A stretch of 64,000 nucleotides of DNA from Malus domestica. Taxonomy: Eukaryota; Streptophyta; Magnoliopsida; Rosales; Rosaceae. Where the stretch lies: NCBI RefSeq assembly GCF_042453785.1, contig NC_091673.1, forward strand, positions 6,655,001-6,719,000, read 5' to 3'. This document shows, in pieces, positions 43,956 to 55,203 of the stretch (the stretch's first letter is position 1; every line of letters begins with the position of its first letter). The position numbers and the translations under genes were made by a program. The notes beneath the pieces are model-generated. The model was given only the letters and a program-made list of their open reading frames with translations. It was not told the DNA's origin and did not search any database.

Positions 43956-44786
43956 TCATAGAACAAAGTCGAAGTCGTCATCGACGACATTCGCACTCGC
44001 ACCAGCATTATCTTTCAGTTTTGGGCAATCAACTTTCCAATGCCCTTCCTTGCGACAATAGTTGCATGTGTTGTTTCTGGTCTTAGACTTCGATCTCAAA
44101 TTTCCTTTATTACTACCTGAACCATATTCCCTATCTCTGCCTCTTGCTATCAAAGCCTCAGAATGAGAATCATTCAAATTTCCAAATACTTTGTTCTTTA
44201 ACTCTCTTGAATTCAAAGCGGCTTTTACATTCTCCATACAAATAGAATCCCTCCCATATAACAAAGTTTCAACAAAATTCGCATACGAAGGAGGTAAAGA
44301 ACACAACAAAATCAAAGATTGATCCTCATCATCAATTTTATTATCCATACTTTTCAAATCCATAATAACCTTATTAAACTCATCAAGATGGTTTTGAATA
44401 GGTGTACCTTCAGTCATATGGAGAGTGTACAAACGTTGCTTCAAATACAAACGATTGGTGAGGGATTTGGTCATGTATATACTCTCCAACTTAAGCCACA
44501 AACCAGCTGCAGTAGTTTCATTTTCCATCTCACGAAGAACTTCATCAGATAGTGATAACATAATTGCACTATGTGCTCGATTCAAAGCGTCTTCTTTTTC
44601 TTCAGCAGACCAATCTTGTGGCAAGGCTTCCACACCCTGTAGCGCCTTAAGCAACCCTTGTTGAACTAGCACAGCTCGCATCTTAACCCGCCACAGGCTA
44701 AAATCATTCCTCCCATTGAATTTTTCAATATCATATTTCACCGACATATTTGAAGGTTTCATAGACATATTAGTACAAAGCCCCAA
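43956..44786 (-). CDS. Copia Gag polyprotein
   Basis: 276 codons from ATG at 44786. N-terminal KFNGRNDFSLWRVKMRAVLV is the DUF4219-like lead of Copia Gag. The middle is a UBN2/retrotran_gag capsid region (AGLWLKLESIYMTKSLTNRL, LYTLHMTEGTPIQNHLDEFN, LLCSLPPSYANFVETLL). A basic stretch and a single zinc knuckle CNYCRKEGHWKVDC follow, and it ends DDDFDFVL. The length is that of a complete Gag with the rest of the polyprotein lost. It could supply or use capsids with other elements, but movement depends on partner enzymes. Confidence 0.9.
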   Translation of the reverse strand: MGLCTNMSMKPSNMSVKYDIEKFNGRNDFSLWRVKMRAVLVQQGLLKALQGVEALPQDWSAEEKEDALNRAHSAIMLSLSDEVLREMENETTAAGLWLKLESIYMTKSLTNRLYLKQRLYTLHMTEGTPIQNHLDEFNKVIMDLKSMDNKIDDEDQSLILLCSLPPSYANFVETLLYGRDSICMENVKAALNSRELKNKVFGNLNDSHSEALIARGRDREYGSGSNKGNLRSKSKTRNNTCNYCRKEGHWKVDCPKLKDNAGASANVVDDDFDFVL

Positions 44787-44813
44787 GTCGAAACTCAGAG
44801 CTCTGATACCACT

Positions 44814-45438
44814 TGTTGTGCGGAAGCGTCAAATATGAAACCAATAAGCTAATACAGTAAAATATGACAAGACAAATAATCCAAATAACACAAGGATTTA
44901 TACTGGTTCGGCGTAAGCCTACGTCCAGTTCCGAGACGGCGAGGAAATTCCACTAATATCAAAAGGAGATTACAAATAGAGTTTTAACTCTCAAACCCAA
45001 ATCCCACATACACCTAATAGCTCTCACTAAAACAAAGAACAAATGGAGAAAATGGAAACATATACCAAATTCCTTCTCTCACTAAAGCCACAATATGTAG
45101 CACAAATATCTTTAATTGAGTGATCACTCACAAAGGGGGAAGGCATCAACTCTATTTAATATGGGAGAGCCGAATGCTCTCTCCTCTGCTCACTGATTAG
45201 AGCTGTCAACAAACAACTCCCTTTTTTCTCCTCTACTGCCGCTCCCACTTCACCAAAGGCATAACAAAAAACATATAATAAACAAAAGGAACAAAACCAT
45301 AATTGCCACATATTCTTTGCCTTTGTAAAAGCCACAAATCAAGGGCTAGACATCATAATGATGTCCCCCTTTTCCTTATTCTATTTTATTAGCCGAAAGG
45401 TATTTTGGCTTGTTGTCCACTTGGTCACAAATCCAACA
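44814..45438 (-). repeat. 5' LTR of the gag-only Copia element
   Basis: 625 bp. Primer-binding sequence TGGTATCAGAGC lies just inside at about 44798-44809 on -. Its outer end supplies the new stop codon of the DUF868 gene. Confidence 0.88.
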
Positions 45439-46273
45439 AACATACCTTTTCAGTCAAAGATTGGTCAACGGTCGAAAGCGACGGTTTCTCCGCCGTAGGC
45501 TCCGCCGAAACCAGCGTAAATATGAACAGTCCGTGCCTCGGACCAGAGCAAAACAGCCAGTCATGAACATCCCAAAAAACTTCAACTCTGTTTCTGTTCA
45601 CATCAACGCAATCATTCCCTCTGAACTTCCAATGAAGACGCTTCACACGAACGGCCTGGATCCCATCAATCTTTATCTCCAACTCCGGATCAGACCCATC
45701 TGAGCCGTTGCTGCACTCGATCAAAATCTCATGGAAATTCTCCTTCTCGTGAAACTTGATTCGTGTCGAAAACTTCCTCTTCCCGAACAAATGCTCCCTC
45801 ATCGAAACCAAGATCGGTTCGATGAGCGACGGCCGGCAGGCAGTTTTTCTGAATGCGGCTTTCTTCTGATCACCAACGAGCAAAACCACCTCGTCTTCGC
45901 AGACAATGGCGACGTAGTAGTCCGATTGTGGCTCCGTTTCGCCGTTGAATTTCGCGGCTTTGAGGTCCCAGACGACATCCACGGCGCTGCCGTCCACCGT
46001 GAATTGCTTGGAGCCTTGCTTGCGCCAGAAGTACCACGGCTTGAGCTCGATTTTGCATCGACACTCTTCGTCTCTGTTTTGGCCTTGCACCGAAACAGAG
46101 AGGCCGTGGAGTAACAGATTCTTGCACCAGTTGACGGTGATCAGCCGACACTGGCCGGCTATCTTCGTGCTGTACACTGACATGAACATGCTCTGCCCCG
46201 ACCTGATCTCGCCGGCTGGGGTGGGATGAGTGCCGGCTGAGAAGCAGGGCGGAATTCCAATTGAATCATGCAT
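45425..46273 (-). CDS. DUF868 family protein, C-terminus replaced by a Copia LTR
   Basis: Single-exon ORF of 282 codons from ATG at 46273. The sequence follows the DUF868 pattern through QSMFMSVYSTKIAGQCRLIT, CKIELKPWYFWRKQGSKQF, DVVWDLKAAKFNGETEPQSD, YYVAIVCEDEVVLLVGD and FSTRIKFHEKENFHEILIEC to NRVEVFWDVHDWLFC. Family function is unknown. The last native residues are at the target duplication AACAT (45439-45443). Translation then runs into the LTR, adding LLDL and a TGA at 45425-45427, in place of 28 native residues now at 42401-42488. The core domain is whole, so a working protein is possible, but mRNA 3' end formation would be inside the element. Alternative: allele-specific insertion. 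Confidence 0.88.
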   Translation of the reverse strand: MHDSIGIPPCFSAGTHPTPAGEIRSGQSMFMSVYSTKIAGQCRLITVNWCKNLLLHGLSVSVQGQNRDEECRCKIELKPWYFWRKQGSKQFTVDGSAVDVVWDLKAAKFNGETEPQSDYYVAIVCEDEVVLLVGDQKKAAFRKTACRPSLIEPILVSMREHLFGKRKFSTRIKFHEKENFHEILIECSNGSDGSDPELEIKIDGIQAVRVKRLHWKFRGNDCVDVNRNRVEVFWDVHDWLFCSGPRHGLFIFTLVSAEPTAEKPSLSTVDQSLTEKVCLLDL

Positions 46274-47428
46274 GGTTACTCAACGAAATGTATGAAAACC
46301 AATTGATTTAACTAATGAAAGAGGAATGCGTTCGATTAGCTAAGATCCTGCACGAAAGATTTGAAAGAGAGGTTTTCTTGCAGCATGGCATCCAAATGAT
46401 TAAATTCCCAAACTGGCAGACTTAGAGGGAGAGAGAAGCGAGGACGAGAGTAAACAGTTTATATTATGATAGTACAAGCGATAGTCTGCGCTAAACTTAA
46501 ATCTATAAGTGTAACGCGTTTACGTTTAATGTAAACTGTGCGAGCCCTTTTCCAATCTGTTATTGGGATTATGTTTATAACAACACCTACTTTATTTCGT
46601 CTTGGAAGTGGTTTGGGTTGGGAGAATAAGTTTGATCCCAATAAAATCTACCGTTTTCATGCATGGAAAAAAGCAAACGAGCTCCTTTTCCATCACATAT
46701 GGAGTTCATGTGACAGTGTACCAGAAATTAAACAACCCAAAAAGGGTAATGTTAGGGAGGGTAAAGGGGATTAATTTGGATTAAATATTAAATAATTTGG
46801 ATTTACGATGTGGATAAATTATGATTCCACGTGGTTTACGTGCTTTAAGCAGATTTGTCTTTGTTACCAGGTATTTTTAACTCCTGGATTGAACTGTATG
46901 GAGTGAGTCGTGTGTGGGGAAGTGAGCAGATAGCAGGAATCCTGGGTGGCAGGTGCAGAAAGATGGGAGGAATCTGCTGTGCTCCAACTCAGAGTCTCCA
47001 CAGCTCTCTTAGATGCTTTGGTGACAATGAAATGGTTACTGAACGAGCAGGCTACTGAATCGACCTTTACCTGTCTCAAGAATTAAAACTTCATTTAGAC
47101 ATACCAACATAAAGAAATTCATGAGCAGGCTACTGAAGCTTCATTTATCACAACATATAGTCAGTAGGGCAATTACAATCGCGCACTCGCGCGCACAACA
47201 TATAGATACATCAGAGGTGCTCACTACGTGAGGAAGAAGCACTAAGGAAAGAATGGTGGTCCACGAGCACTATCCTTGAGCTTTTGAAAAGAGAGAAAGC
47301 GACTTCCTGTTACTTGCAGTTAAAGAATCTAACATATCGCTTTGGTACCTGCACAGCTTTCTCTATAGCTTTCTGGAAGGTTACCCTAAACTACAGGAGG
47401 AGGCATACAGCAAGAGTACAAATGCGAA
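46274..47428. other. intergenic between DUF868 and PP2C genes
   Basis: DUF868 upstream region (46274-46500) and PP2C 3' UTR (about 47100-47428). Short open stretches near 46855-47080 have no recognised family. Confidence 0.45.
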
Positions 47429-49533
47429 TCAAGTGAGCTGGGCGAATCCACTGTTGCATCTGAAGTGATTGAGATCAATTATCATCACAGTGATGTCATC
47501 CAAACTACCCCTACTCGTGGCAAGTCTCACAAGCTCCTTACAAGCAGCCACCAGTCCACCCGAAGAGGTAGGTTGAATCTTCGTGCTTACTCGCTTTACC
47601 ACTGATATTCTTCTCGACTTTGATGGAGGCCTTTCATTTTCATTCGGAAATTCATTCTCGCTATCTTTCCAGCTATCTGGAGATTGAGTCTCTTTTTTGG
47701 GTGATTCCATCTTTGTGTTTAATCGCTTTACTAAGGATATTCTTCTTGCCTTTGATGGAGGGCTTTCATTTTCACTTGCAAGGTCATTCTCACTACCTTG
47801 CCAGCTATTGACCGCCTTCTTAAAGCCTGGGGATTGCATCCCTTTTACTTGCTTAACCAGCGAAATCCTTCGCAACTTTGATGAAGGGCTCACACTGACA
47901 CAGCCATAGTCATCGTCATTCAGAAGATCTCCTGAGGGTGCCGATTTCTTCTGAATTGAACATAATCGTTTCACAGTATCGATGGCTTCTTGGTTGTCAA
48001 CCTAGGTAAAACGGTTCAACATCAGAGTTAGAAAGAACAGACTTTCATTATTCTCAGCAGGGATGTAGACTCAGATATCCATTCATGCACCAAGAAAGAC
48101 TTTAACAATTAGCAGAAAAAGAAAATGGTAGATTTATCTATGCAAAATGCAAGTCAATACAAGCAATGAGATATCAGCAAAAGCATTAATGACTGCATTT
48201 CCAGTTTTTACAATACTTCCAAATAATAAGATAGATATTTCATGCATGAAGGGTTCCGTTCTTACCTCTCCCCATAGTCCATCCGAAGCCAATACAAGAA
48301 ATTCCATATCTGGAGTCAGCTGCAGGATCTTTGTTTCAGGCTCGGCCACCACCCAGTTTTTCAGATGAGCATCTCCAATGCTTCTAGAAACAGAAAGAAC
48401 CCCGTGAACTCTCCATGCTCCTCGGTGGAACTCTACATAACCTCCCTAATCACAATACCAACAATTACCATCAAAATATTTCCAATATATGTCAGTACTA
48501 TGTACTTGTGACAATGATTATGTTAAATACCTCATGCTCTATTCTGTTGCGTTCGTCCTCCTGTTCTGCCTTATGATCCTTTGTAAGAGCTTCCGCCACT
48601 CCACCTCTACAAAGAACTGCCCGGCAATCTCCCAAGTTTGAAATAACAACCTCCTGCCCTTCGATTAAGGCTGTGACACAGCAGGTTCCGCTGCCTAAGC
48701 CCTGCATTCACCCGAAATCATCAATAAACCTTTACTAATACAGACCATGTTCTCAGTCATAACTAACAATATTAATCTCCACAATTCAGTTGAGCCGAAC
48801 AACATTTTCATGTATCGAGGGAGGCTAATAATCAATGAAGTTTTCTAAGCAAATTGGATGGAATTCATCATTTTTTTTGCTTCCAAATGTCACGTTTACA
48901 CCTCACGCCTCTAACATGTAATCAGTCAAGAGAATTAAGGATGCAGAGAAACCAGAATTGCAATTACCTGTTCCAAGAACTCCTGGTCTGTCTTCAGATA
49001 CCCAGCTTTAACTGCCTCTTCAGTTTCCGTATGCATTTCCATCATTTCGACAATATTATTGTGCAAATTCTCAGCAACAAAGTCTGCGGCCCTCTTCCCA
49101 CCATGCCCGTCATACACCCCAAAAAACGCCTACAAATTGAAGAAAAAGAAATTAAATTAGAAAAGCCAACAAAGAAAGTACTAAAAAAAAAGGGATTCCA
49201 GCAAACCCCATAAATGATTAGAGCCAATTTGCTTACTTTCTTTGACTTCTGTCCCTGTAAGCAAGAAACAATCTTGTGGGTATCTTCCATAAACTTCTTC
49301 TTGCCTTTGGAGGCGGAGACCCCAACTCCAATCCCGTTGAAGCAGACGGCGCCGTTCTGAGGGGTGAAATCCCGGAGCTTCTCGGTTTTAATTTCTTGCA
49401 GGACGTTCGGGATTGCAATCATCGGGGGTCTCTTCCGCTTCAGAGAAGAAGATGAAGCGGCAACCGCATCGAGCACGGCGGCGGTAGCGCATAACGAATC
49501 GGAATGCGAAACGGGGAGTTCTGAGCTCGCCAT
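47429..49533 (-). CDS. protein phosphatase 2C, AP2C-like (PP2C14-like) clade
   Basis: Five exons in phase with GT-AG introns (genomic, 5' to 3' on -): 49533-49237, 49129-48968, 48701-48531, 48445-48266, 48001-47429; 460 residues. PP2C motifs in order: [66 protein letters not shown] and [12 protein letters not shown], so all metal-binding acidic residues are present. The N-terminal [12 protein letters not shown] resembles the kinase-interaction motif of AP2C phosphatases that bind and dephosphorylate stress MAPKs. An insertion of ~110 residues before the last motif holds three SKxRRIS(L/V)VK repeats. The 5' leader has a (GA)n tract. Assignment to At1g67820/PP2C14 rather than AP2C1 is by recollection of sequence style. 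Confidence 0.87.
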
Positions 49534-49546
49534 TGTTGTAGAAAAC

Positions 49547-49548
<2 letters not shown>

Positions 49549-49579
<31 letters not shown>
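49549..49579. repeat. (AG)n microsatellite in the PP2C 5' leader
   Basis: About 15 AG units, CT-rich on the transcribed strand, ending 15 bp before the PP2C start codon. CT-rich leaders are common in plant genes. Length is likely polymorphic. Confidence 0.9.
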
Positions 49580-49581
<2 letters not shown>

Positions 49582-50930
49582 CCAACGGCTAGAAATAAAA
49601 TGTGAGAGAAAGTGATGGGCGAGGACTGAAGTAGTAATAAAGCAGAGGATTGGAAGGGGCAGAGAGAAGTTAGGGTTCTGGTGGGGTCAAAACTAGGAGC
49701 CGTTAGGAATGCGGTCAAAACTTTGAAATAAATTTGGTTCCAGAAACTTTCCCGGATAAATTTAACTGAAAAAATAACAGAAATTTCAAGATTTCAGTTA
49801 ACGACTATCTACAGTTGTAATAACAATTTTGACTTTTTCAAGCCAAAAAGTTGGATTTGACCAGTTGGGTTAGGATTGATCAATTCGTCTGTGCTAATCG
49901 ACAGAATTAAATCGATTAATCTATCAGACCGTTTTGTGTTACAATGTAACGTCAATTGGAGCGAATTCGATGATAACGAACTTATATATGGGATGTTTTT
50001 GTATTAAAAATGATTCTTGATGCGACATGTAATACTTTTACGGTCACTTATTATAACCATTAAACTCTTGCTCTATAATATTAGCTAAATTATTCGGTCA
50101 AGTATCTTCAAGTTACGTTAGGCCCTTTTGAATTAGTGAAAATGGATTGGATTAGAGGTTTTAATAGTATCGGAAAATTAAACCAAAAAATATTTGTAGA
50201 TGTTGGGCAACTTGCCTACGTCCTCTTTGGCGGACTAGGATCCTCGTCCATCCATTATATCTGGATCACCCAATCTCAACCATCCGTAATAGAATCGTGT
50301 GGCTTAAAATGAACTATCTTTTCCATTCATCTTCCCCCACTCTCCTTTACAATTACCGAAGCACATCGACATCAACCCAAGCCCCTTCCTTAGCGCTATG
50401 AGAAAATTCTACAAGCGTCCATCCTCAAATCAACAGTTGCAGACAACACAACGAAAGCCCTTGCATCCTTCATGTAGTTCTCGTGTTGCACGCTCACCTC
50501 CACTGAGTTTGCAGTCGCGCATTTAGGTTTGTTTGCAGCAGTGATGGTGATTGCTGTAGAAGAGAGGGGAAGGAGAATATGGGTGATCTGGAAGATCCGG
50601 ATGTAATGGATCCGGTGGGAATCCAAATCCCTATTTGGCGATCCCATGAGAAATTTCACTACAAGACAATACAAATTTTGTTCAAGAAAAGAACCCCTCC
50701 TTTCTCAGTCTAAGGTCATAAGCTACTTCTCACCCCTTAAATTAACTCTTTTGGTGCCTCACGTATGCTTTCTCACAGAGTAATGCTAGGTAGACTAAAT
50801 GATGTGTCACAAAAAACAAATAAACATGTTAATCAACATTTAAGTAATATCCAATTGTCAACTTTCATGTCATTTGATTTACAAAATTTGGTCTCCGGGT
50901 GATGAAGTGAGCTAAGCTCATGGTCTAAAA
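49580..50930. other. PP2C upstream region and intergenic DNA
   Basis: Probable PP2C promoter to about 50000, then AT-rich DNA. GGATCC-rich pieces near 50230-50270 and 50590-50640 recall the MITE ends at 2367 and 5817, but no complete element could be drawn. No gene. Confidence 0.4.
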
Positions 50931-50932
50931 TA

Positions 50933-51402
50933 TCCATAATATCCCGAAATTTCCATGTTTTTGGACTACCGATATTTCCGATATCATCGATATTTTAGAT
51001 CTTGCTAAGTCACTCATGTATCTTACCATGCAATATATAAAGTGTAAAATATTATACTAATTCATTATATATAAATGATTATGGTGTTTTTAAACTTCTT
51101 TCATTAATTACTACATATTTTCTACACTCACAATGTTTGCCAGCTTGCTATATAATCAATTTAAATCAGTTATATCTATCATGCAATGCATTTCCTTCCA
51201 ATTTTTTGTGATAAACTAATAGATAATTGACTAAATAAACATCCTACAAAGTTTCAATAAAAATTTTCAAGTTTTTCTTACAATTTTCGTGGTTTTTATA
51301 CAATTTTTATCGATATCGATAATATTCCGATATTTCCATCGAAATTTCCGTGTTTTTGAACTACCGATATTTCCGATATCATCGATATTTAATACCTAAG
51401 CT
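50933..51402. repeat. repeat with terminal direct copies of a GATATTTCCGATATC-rich motif
   Basis: A ~45-bp segment (TTTTTGGACTACCGATATTT then CCGATATCATCGATATTT) occurs near 50955-51000 and again at 51350-51392 in the same orientation. Both flanks carry CTAAGCT(T)CAT, possibly a target duplication splitting a SINE-like sequence. Element type uncertain. Confidence 0.45.
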
Positions 51403-51404
51403 TC

Positions 51405-51545
51405 ATAATGGACTAGCAATAATGTGGTTCAAATTTGCCTCTGGTGAGAATCGAACCTAAGACTTCTCACTTGCAAGTGAAAAGGAATATCACTAAACCG
51501 TAATACTAAGTGTAAGTAAAAATAAATATCACTAGACTGTAGTAC
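51405..51545 (-). repeat. tRNA-related SINE-like repeat
   Basis: On - it carries TAGTATTACGGTTTAGTGAT, which resembles an A box, and GGTTCGATTCTC, which resembles a B box, followed by a SINE-type body (TTTGAACCACATTATTGCTAG). No cloverleaf forms. It is partly duplicated (a second TAGTACTACAGTCTAGTGAT at ~51525-51545). No poly(A)/T tail fixed. Confidence 0.45.
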
Positions 51546-52244
51546 TAAGTAACACCTGTAAAATAAACTTTAGATTACAATAGAAATTCAAAAAGAAAAA
51601 CAAACATGTCGCAGTCCGCTTGAGCGTCAGTAGTCCGCATGAGCGCCTTTCGTGTCTAATACCGATTGCCTCCCGACTGTTTTTGTTCTCAAACCCTTTT
51701 TAATCTTCGATCCCAATTCCATCCCAACATGATCAGTGTAAGTGGTATCATCAAATTCTAAGCCAGTGTCATGGAAGCAATTACCAAAAAGGTTTACTAA
51801 CATAATTGCTGATGAGACTGCATGACTACTATCCATCGCCATGTTCAAGGTGGAAGACCAATGGTCAAGAAAATTCTGGTATTCGGTGGCAAGCTCGGTG
51901 GATTAGGGGTCGTAGCAAGGCTTGAGAAAAACCCTAAAAAACCATCCACCCTAGCCAGTGAAACAAAGAAGGAAGAAATGAGTGCAATAACGACTGTTTT
52001 GTTGATAAAATGATTTGGGCTAATCTGAAGGATGTGCATGCATGCATGCATGATAGTATATTCAGGTCGGTCAAGAGAATTCAAGGGCCCTGTGCGAAAG
52101 AAAGTCGAAAACCTTGAGTAAAGCTAAAATCGTAATTGGATTTCAATTGTAGATCTATAAATTGTAATAGGACAAGGAATTTTATAAAAACTACTAGTGG
52201 AGCCATGTATTAGTTTTTTCCATTGATTTTAAAAGATACATGTA
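51546..52244. other. intergenic, no recognised gene
   Basis: Short ORFs on both strands (51627-51848 -, 51822-52013 +) show no domain I know. AT-rich elsewhere. Contains (CATG)n at about 52038-52050. Confidence 0.35.
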
Positions 52245-52990
52245 GACCTGGCATTTTGGACCCGATCCGTTAACCCGACCCGACTCGACCCAACCATTTA
52301 ATATTAGTATTTGGGTAGATGCTTAACGGGTCAGGTCACTAACGGATGAACCCGTTAACAACCCATTAAATAACGGGTCGCTTTAGGTCAACCCGCTAAA
52401 CCCGCTAGCATCCATTAGTTGAGGATGTTTGAGTAATTTCAGTAAAACCTTAACAATAAAAAATAAACTCTTAGCTTTTTCTGATGAGCACATTTATCAC
52501 CACACTGCACAGAAAAGCTTCTGCAGCAGCAACAGCAAGGTAGCTTCAATGGCGGCTCCGTTGACCACCCTGGTAAAAACACATCTCCAAACCTGCTGAG
52601 CAAACACCTTTATTTGCATTATACTGTGCTCATTAGAAAAAACTCATTCTCTGCGTTTGTTCGTGTTTATTGCCAATGTGGCTCGCCATTGTTGACTCTC
52701 TCTTGTAAATTCTTATGAAGGCTGGTGTTCCTGACGGAGTGTTCAATGTCATAACCAGATTTGGAAAGATTGTTGGTGCTGCCATCAAGTGAAGTTCATA
52801 ATTTCCGTAGTTAATATGTGTCAATGTATTGGAATGCAAAAAAAAAACAAATGTTAACGGGTGAAAAAGGTAACCTATTAGATTAACGGATTGGGTTCGG
52901 GTGACCCGTTAGCTTAACGGGTTGGGATCAGATTGAACCCGACCCAAACCCGATAAACCCGACTCGTTTACAAGTCAGGTTCAAACCTTT
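52245..52990. mobile_element. hAT-like non-autonomous element with an aldehyde dehydrogenase fragment
   Basis: The left end GACCTGGCATTTTGGACC and inverted right end (GAACCTGACTTGTAAACG) are followed on both sides by CCCGACCCGTTAACGGGT-type sequence facing inwards. Subterminal repeats of this kind occur in plant hAT MITEs. The inside (52716-52791, +) encodes KAGVPDGVFNVITRFGKIVG then AAIK, an aldehyde dehydrogenase (ALDH) segment. An ATG-led MAAPLTTL piece is at 52551. No transposase. Target duplication not established. Confidence 0.5.
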
Positions 52991-53147
52991 GTATCATTTT
53001 TTTTGTGAAAATTGATGCATTTAACATATAGAAAATTGAAAAAAAAAATGAAAAGAAATCAGATATAAAGTAGCCAAAGACCACCAGCACTAACAAATCA
53101 TGTTTGTTAACTACCTACACATTTAGGTATATATATAGATAGGAAGC

Positions 53148-53752
53148 TTTTAAGGGCAACTCCATTGTTGTGGATAGCCCAATGAATCGGGGAGGTTTTC
53201 AATCCAATTGCCTTCCCTCCTTGCTTCAGCCCATGCGAGAGATTAGGTTAGGGGGGAGAGTGAGAGGGTGGGGTCGAATCGCAGGCCCGAGTGCCTTAGG
53301 GCAAGCTAATGCAAGGCTGACGTCAGGATAACGTCACCATATTATAAAATTAATAAAAAATGTAAAAATTTAATAAAAAATGTAAACAATTAATAAAAAA
53401 ATCCGGAAAAAAAAAGATTTAATTTTTCTATAAATATCTTATCATTATCTTCCACCTTACACCATAATTGTATATTTTCTCAAATACTTTGGGTTGTAAT
53501 TTCTTATTTAATGAAACGTGTTACAACGAGACCGATTAAAAATCATATCCGAAATTTGAAATAAAATTATTTTTATTATTTTATAAAATAAAAAATGCTA
53601 ATATTTTATTGCATATTGCCATGACTATTCAGCTTAGGAGTGGAGATGCAAAAGACAATTACTGTTCATTAAAGGCAGTTACTGTTCACTGGAGATGATT
53701 CAATAGGCAGTTGCCCTGGGGGGCCTTTCCTACACTGGAGCTGCTCTAAGGG
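53148..53752. mobile_element. MITE, ~600 bp (GGGCAACTCCA-type ends)
   Basis: The left end TTTTAAGGGCAACTCCATTG and the reverse complement of the right end (CTTAGAGCAGCTCCAGTGTA) are imperfect inverted repeats. The inside is AT-rich with AATAAAAAATGTAAA direct repeats (53350-53400). Boundaries approximate. Confidence 0.45.
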
Positions 53753-53764
53753 AAGAGATTTCCA

Positions 53765-54125
53765 TTTTTTTTTATAAAAATGAGAATTAGTTGTGGGGTC
53801 CATACCACATCGAATTTTAACAATCCGAACCGTCTATTTTTCAAGTTCCATCTCATAAATCATCATTTCAAAATATTAGCCAAATTGGAAATATTTAAGA
53901 CATCTAATTGGGTTAAAAAAAATTGACGAATACTTTGTTATATAAGAAACAATAAAATTTTATCTTGATAATTAAATAGACAAATGGTTTCGGATTTAAT
54001 TGAATTTTTGTAAAGATAATCTATGAATCGAGACTTACAAAATAGACAGTTCAAATCGTTGAAGTTCGACGTGGAGTGGGCCCACACATAATCCTCATTT
54101 TTTGAAAAAAAATAATAATCTCTTT
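53765..54125. repeat. foldback MITE with ~140-bp inverted arms
   Basis: The left arm (TAAAAATGAGAATTAGTTGT, GAACCGTCTATTTTTCAAG) is the inverted match of the right arm (reverse complement AAAAAATGAGGATTATGTGT, GAACTGTCTATTTTGTAAG). Arms cover nearly the whole element. No ORF. Confidence 0.65.
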
Positions 54126-54325
54126 GCATAAAGAGCCTGTATATAGATATATATACATGCAAAAATGAAAAATCAGGCCCTCGCAATTTGGGGCCTTGTG
54201 TCGTGGCACCTCTTACACCCCCTTAGTGGCAATTCTAAGTATATTATATATACATAAGCTCTATCTCCTTTGAAGACTAACATTTTTGGCATGTTCCCGA
54301 TCTATTTTTTCTTGTATCCTCAGTA
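54126..54325. other. spacer
   Basis: No feature recognised apart from (TA)-rich sequence. Confidence 0.4.
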
Positions 54326-54337
54326 AGTAAACATGAC

Positions 54338-55203
54338 CAATGTACAGTACATCACAGTGAGGTTGATCCTTGACTCTGCATAACTCCAGGTAATTCTTCC
54401 TATTACTCCTTCATCTGATACTCATACCACTATTCCAAGTACAAATACTGGTATTCAAACTCGGTTGAAGACATGAGCCATTACAAGACAAAACTACTCA
54501 TCATTTATGGCTGCTTTACCTCACTGTGGTGTGTCGCACTACTGGACTAAATGTCTCTGAGTAGTCTAAGCCTTGTTCTTGACTATAACCTTGTGCCACC
54601 AACCGTGCCTTATACCTTGCAACTGTCCCATCAAGATTTCTTTTGATCTTATATACCCATTTACTCCCAATAATAGTTCTATTATCTAGAGGAGGAACTA
54701 GTCTCCAAGTTCCTTGAAATATCAATGCATCAAACTCTTCTTGCATGGCATTTGTGGTATCAGATCTTTCCAGTTTGGTGATGGCTGCAATGAAGGGCAA
54801 GGGGGAGGATTGTTCTCTATTGGGGAATATAATAAATGACTTGCGTTTTTTGCTCCAATTTTTTGTTTGATTCAGAGGTGAGTTGGGTGCAGCGAGGATG
54901 TAACTTGGCTGCACATAGGCTTGCACGTATGGGGCTGGGCAGTACCCATAAGCTTGGGTGGTTTGAAGACCCCCTCATTTGCTCAGGGATATTTTATTTG
55001 AAGAAAGTTTGTAGGGTTATGATTTTATGTATTATCATTTGAGTATAGTTCTCTTTGTTCTGCGGGACGCTCTTTTCCCTTCGACCAGATTGAAAGTCCA
55101 GGCAAGGTTTTATCGAGGCACATTATGCATGCTATCCTTAATTTGTACATGTTTTATTTTCAGTGCAATGAATAACGTACTTTTCCCTCAAAAAAAAAAA
55201 AAA
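54338..55203. mobile_element. chimeric L1 insertion: antisense Copia RT piece fused to an L1 3' end
   Basis: Flanked by an 11-12-bp target duplication AGTAAACATGA (54327-54337, about 55204-55214), directly after an A-run (55189-55203). Left part, on -, encodes Copia RT sequence: [58 protein letters not shown]. Right part, on +, is the end of an L1 RNase H-like region ([19 protein letters not shown]) and 3' UTR (TTTCAGTGCAATGAATAACG) with poly(A). The junction is near 54835. Confidence 0.65.

Larger units (their letters stand above)
42489..45438 (-). mobile_element. gag-only Copia-type LTR retrotransposon, 2.95 kb
   Basis: Two 625-bp LTRs (42489-43113, 44814-45438), TGTTGTGCGG...AAATCCAACA, with a perfect target duplication AACAT (42484-42488, 45439-45443). 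On - the 5' LTR is followed by TGGTATCAGAGC, the methionine-initiator-tRNA primer site of Copia elements. The interior encodes Gag only; protease, integrase and RT are absent. LTR copies look almost identical, so insertion is recent. Confidence 0.92.

Noticed and set aside
51405-51545. Functional tRNA gene
   Set aside because: B-box-like sequence only. No acceptor or anticodon stem pairing.
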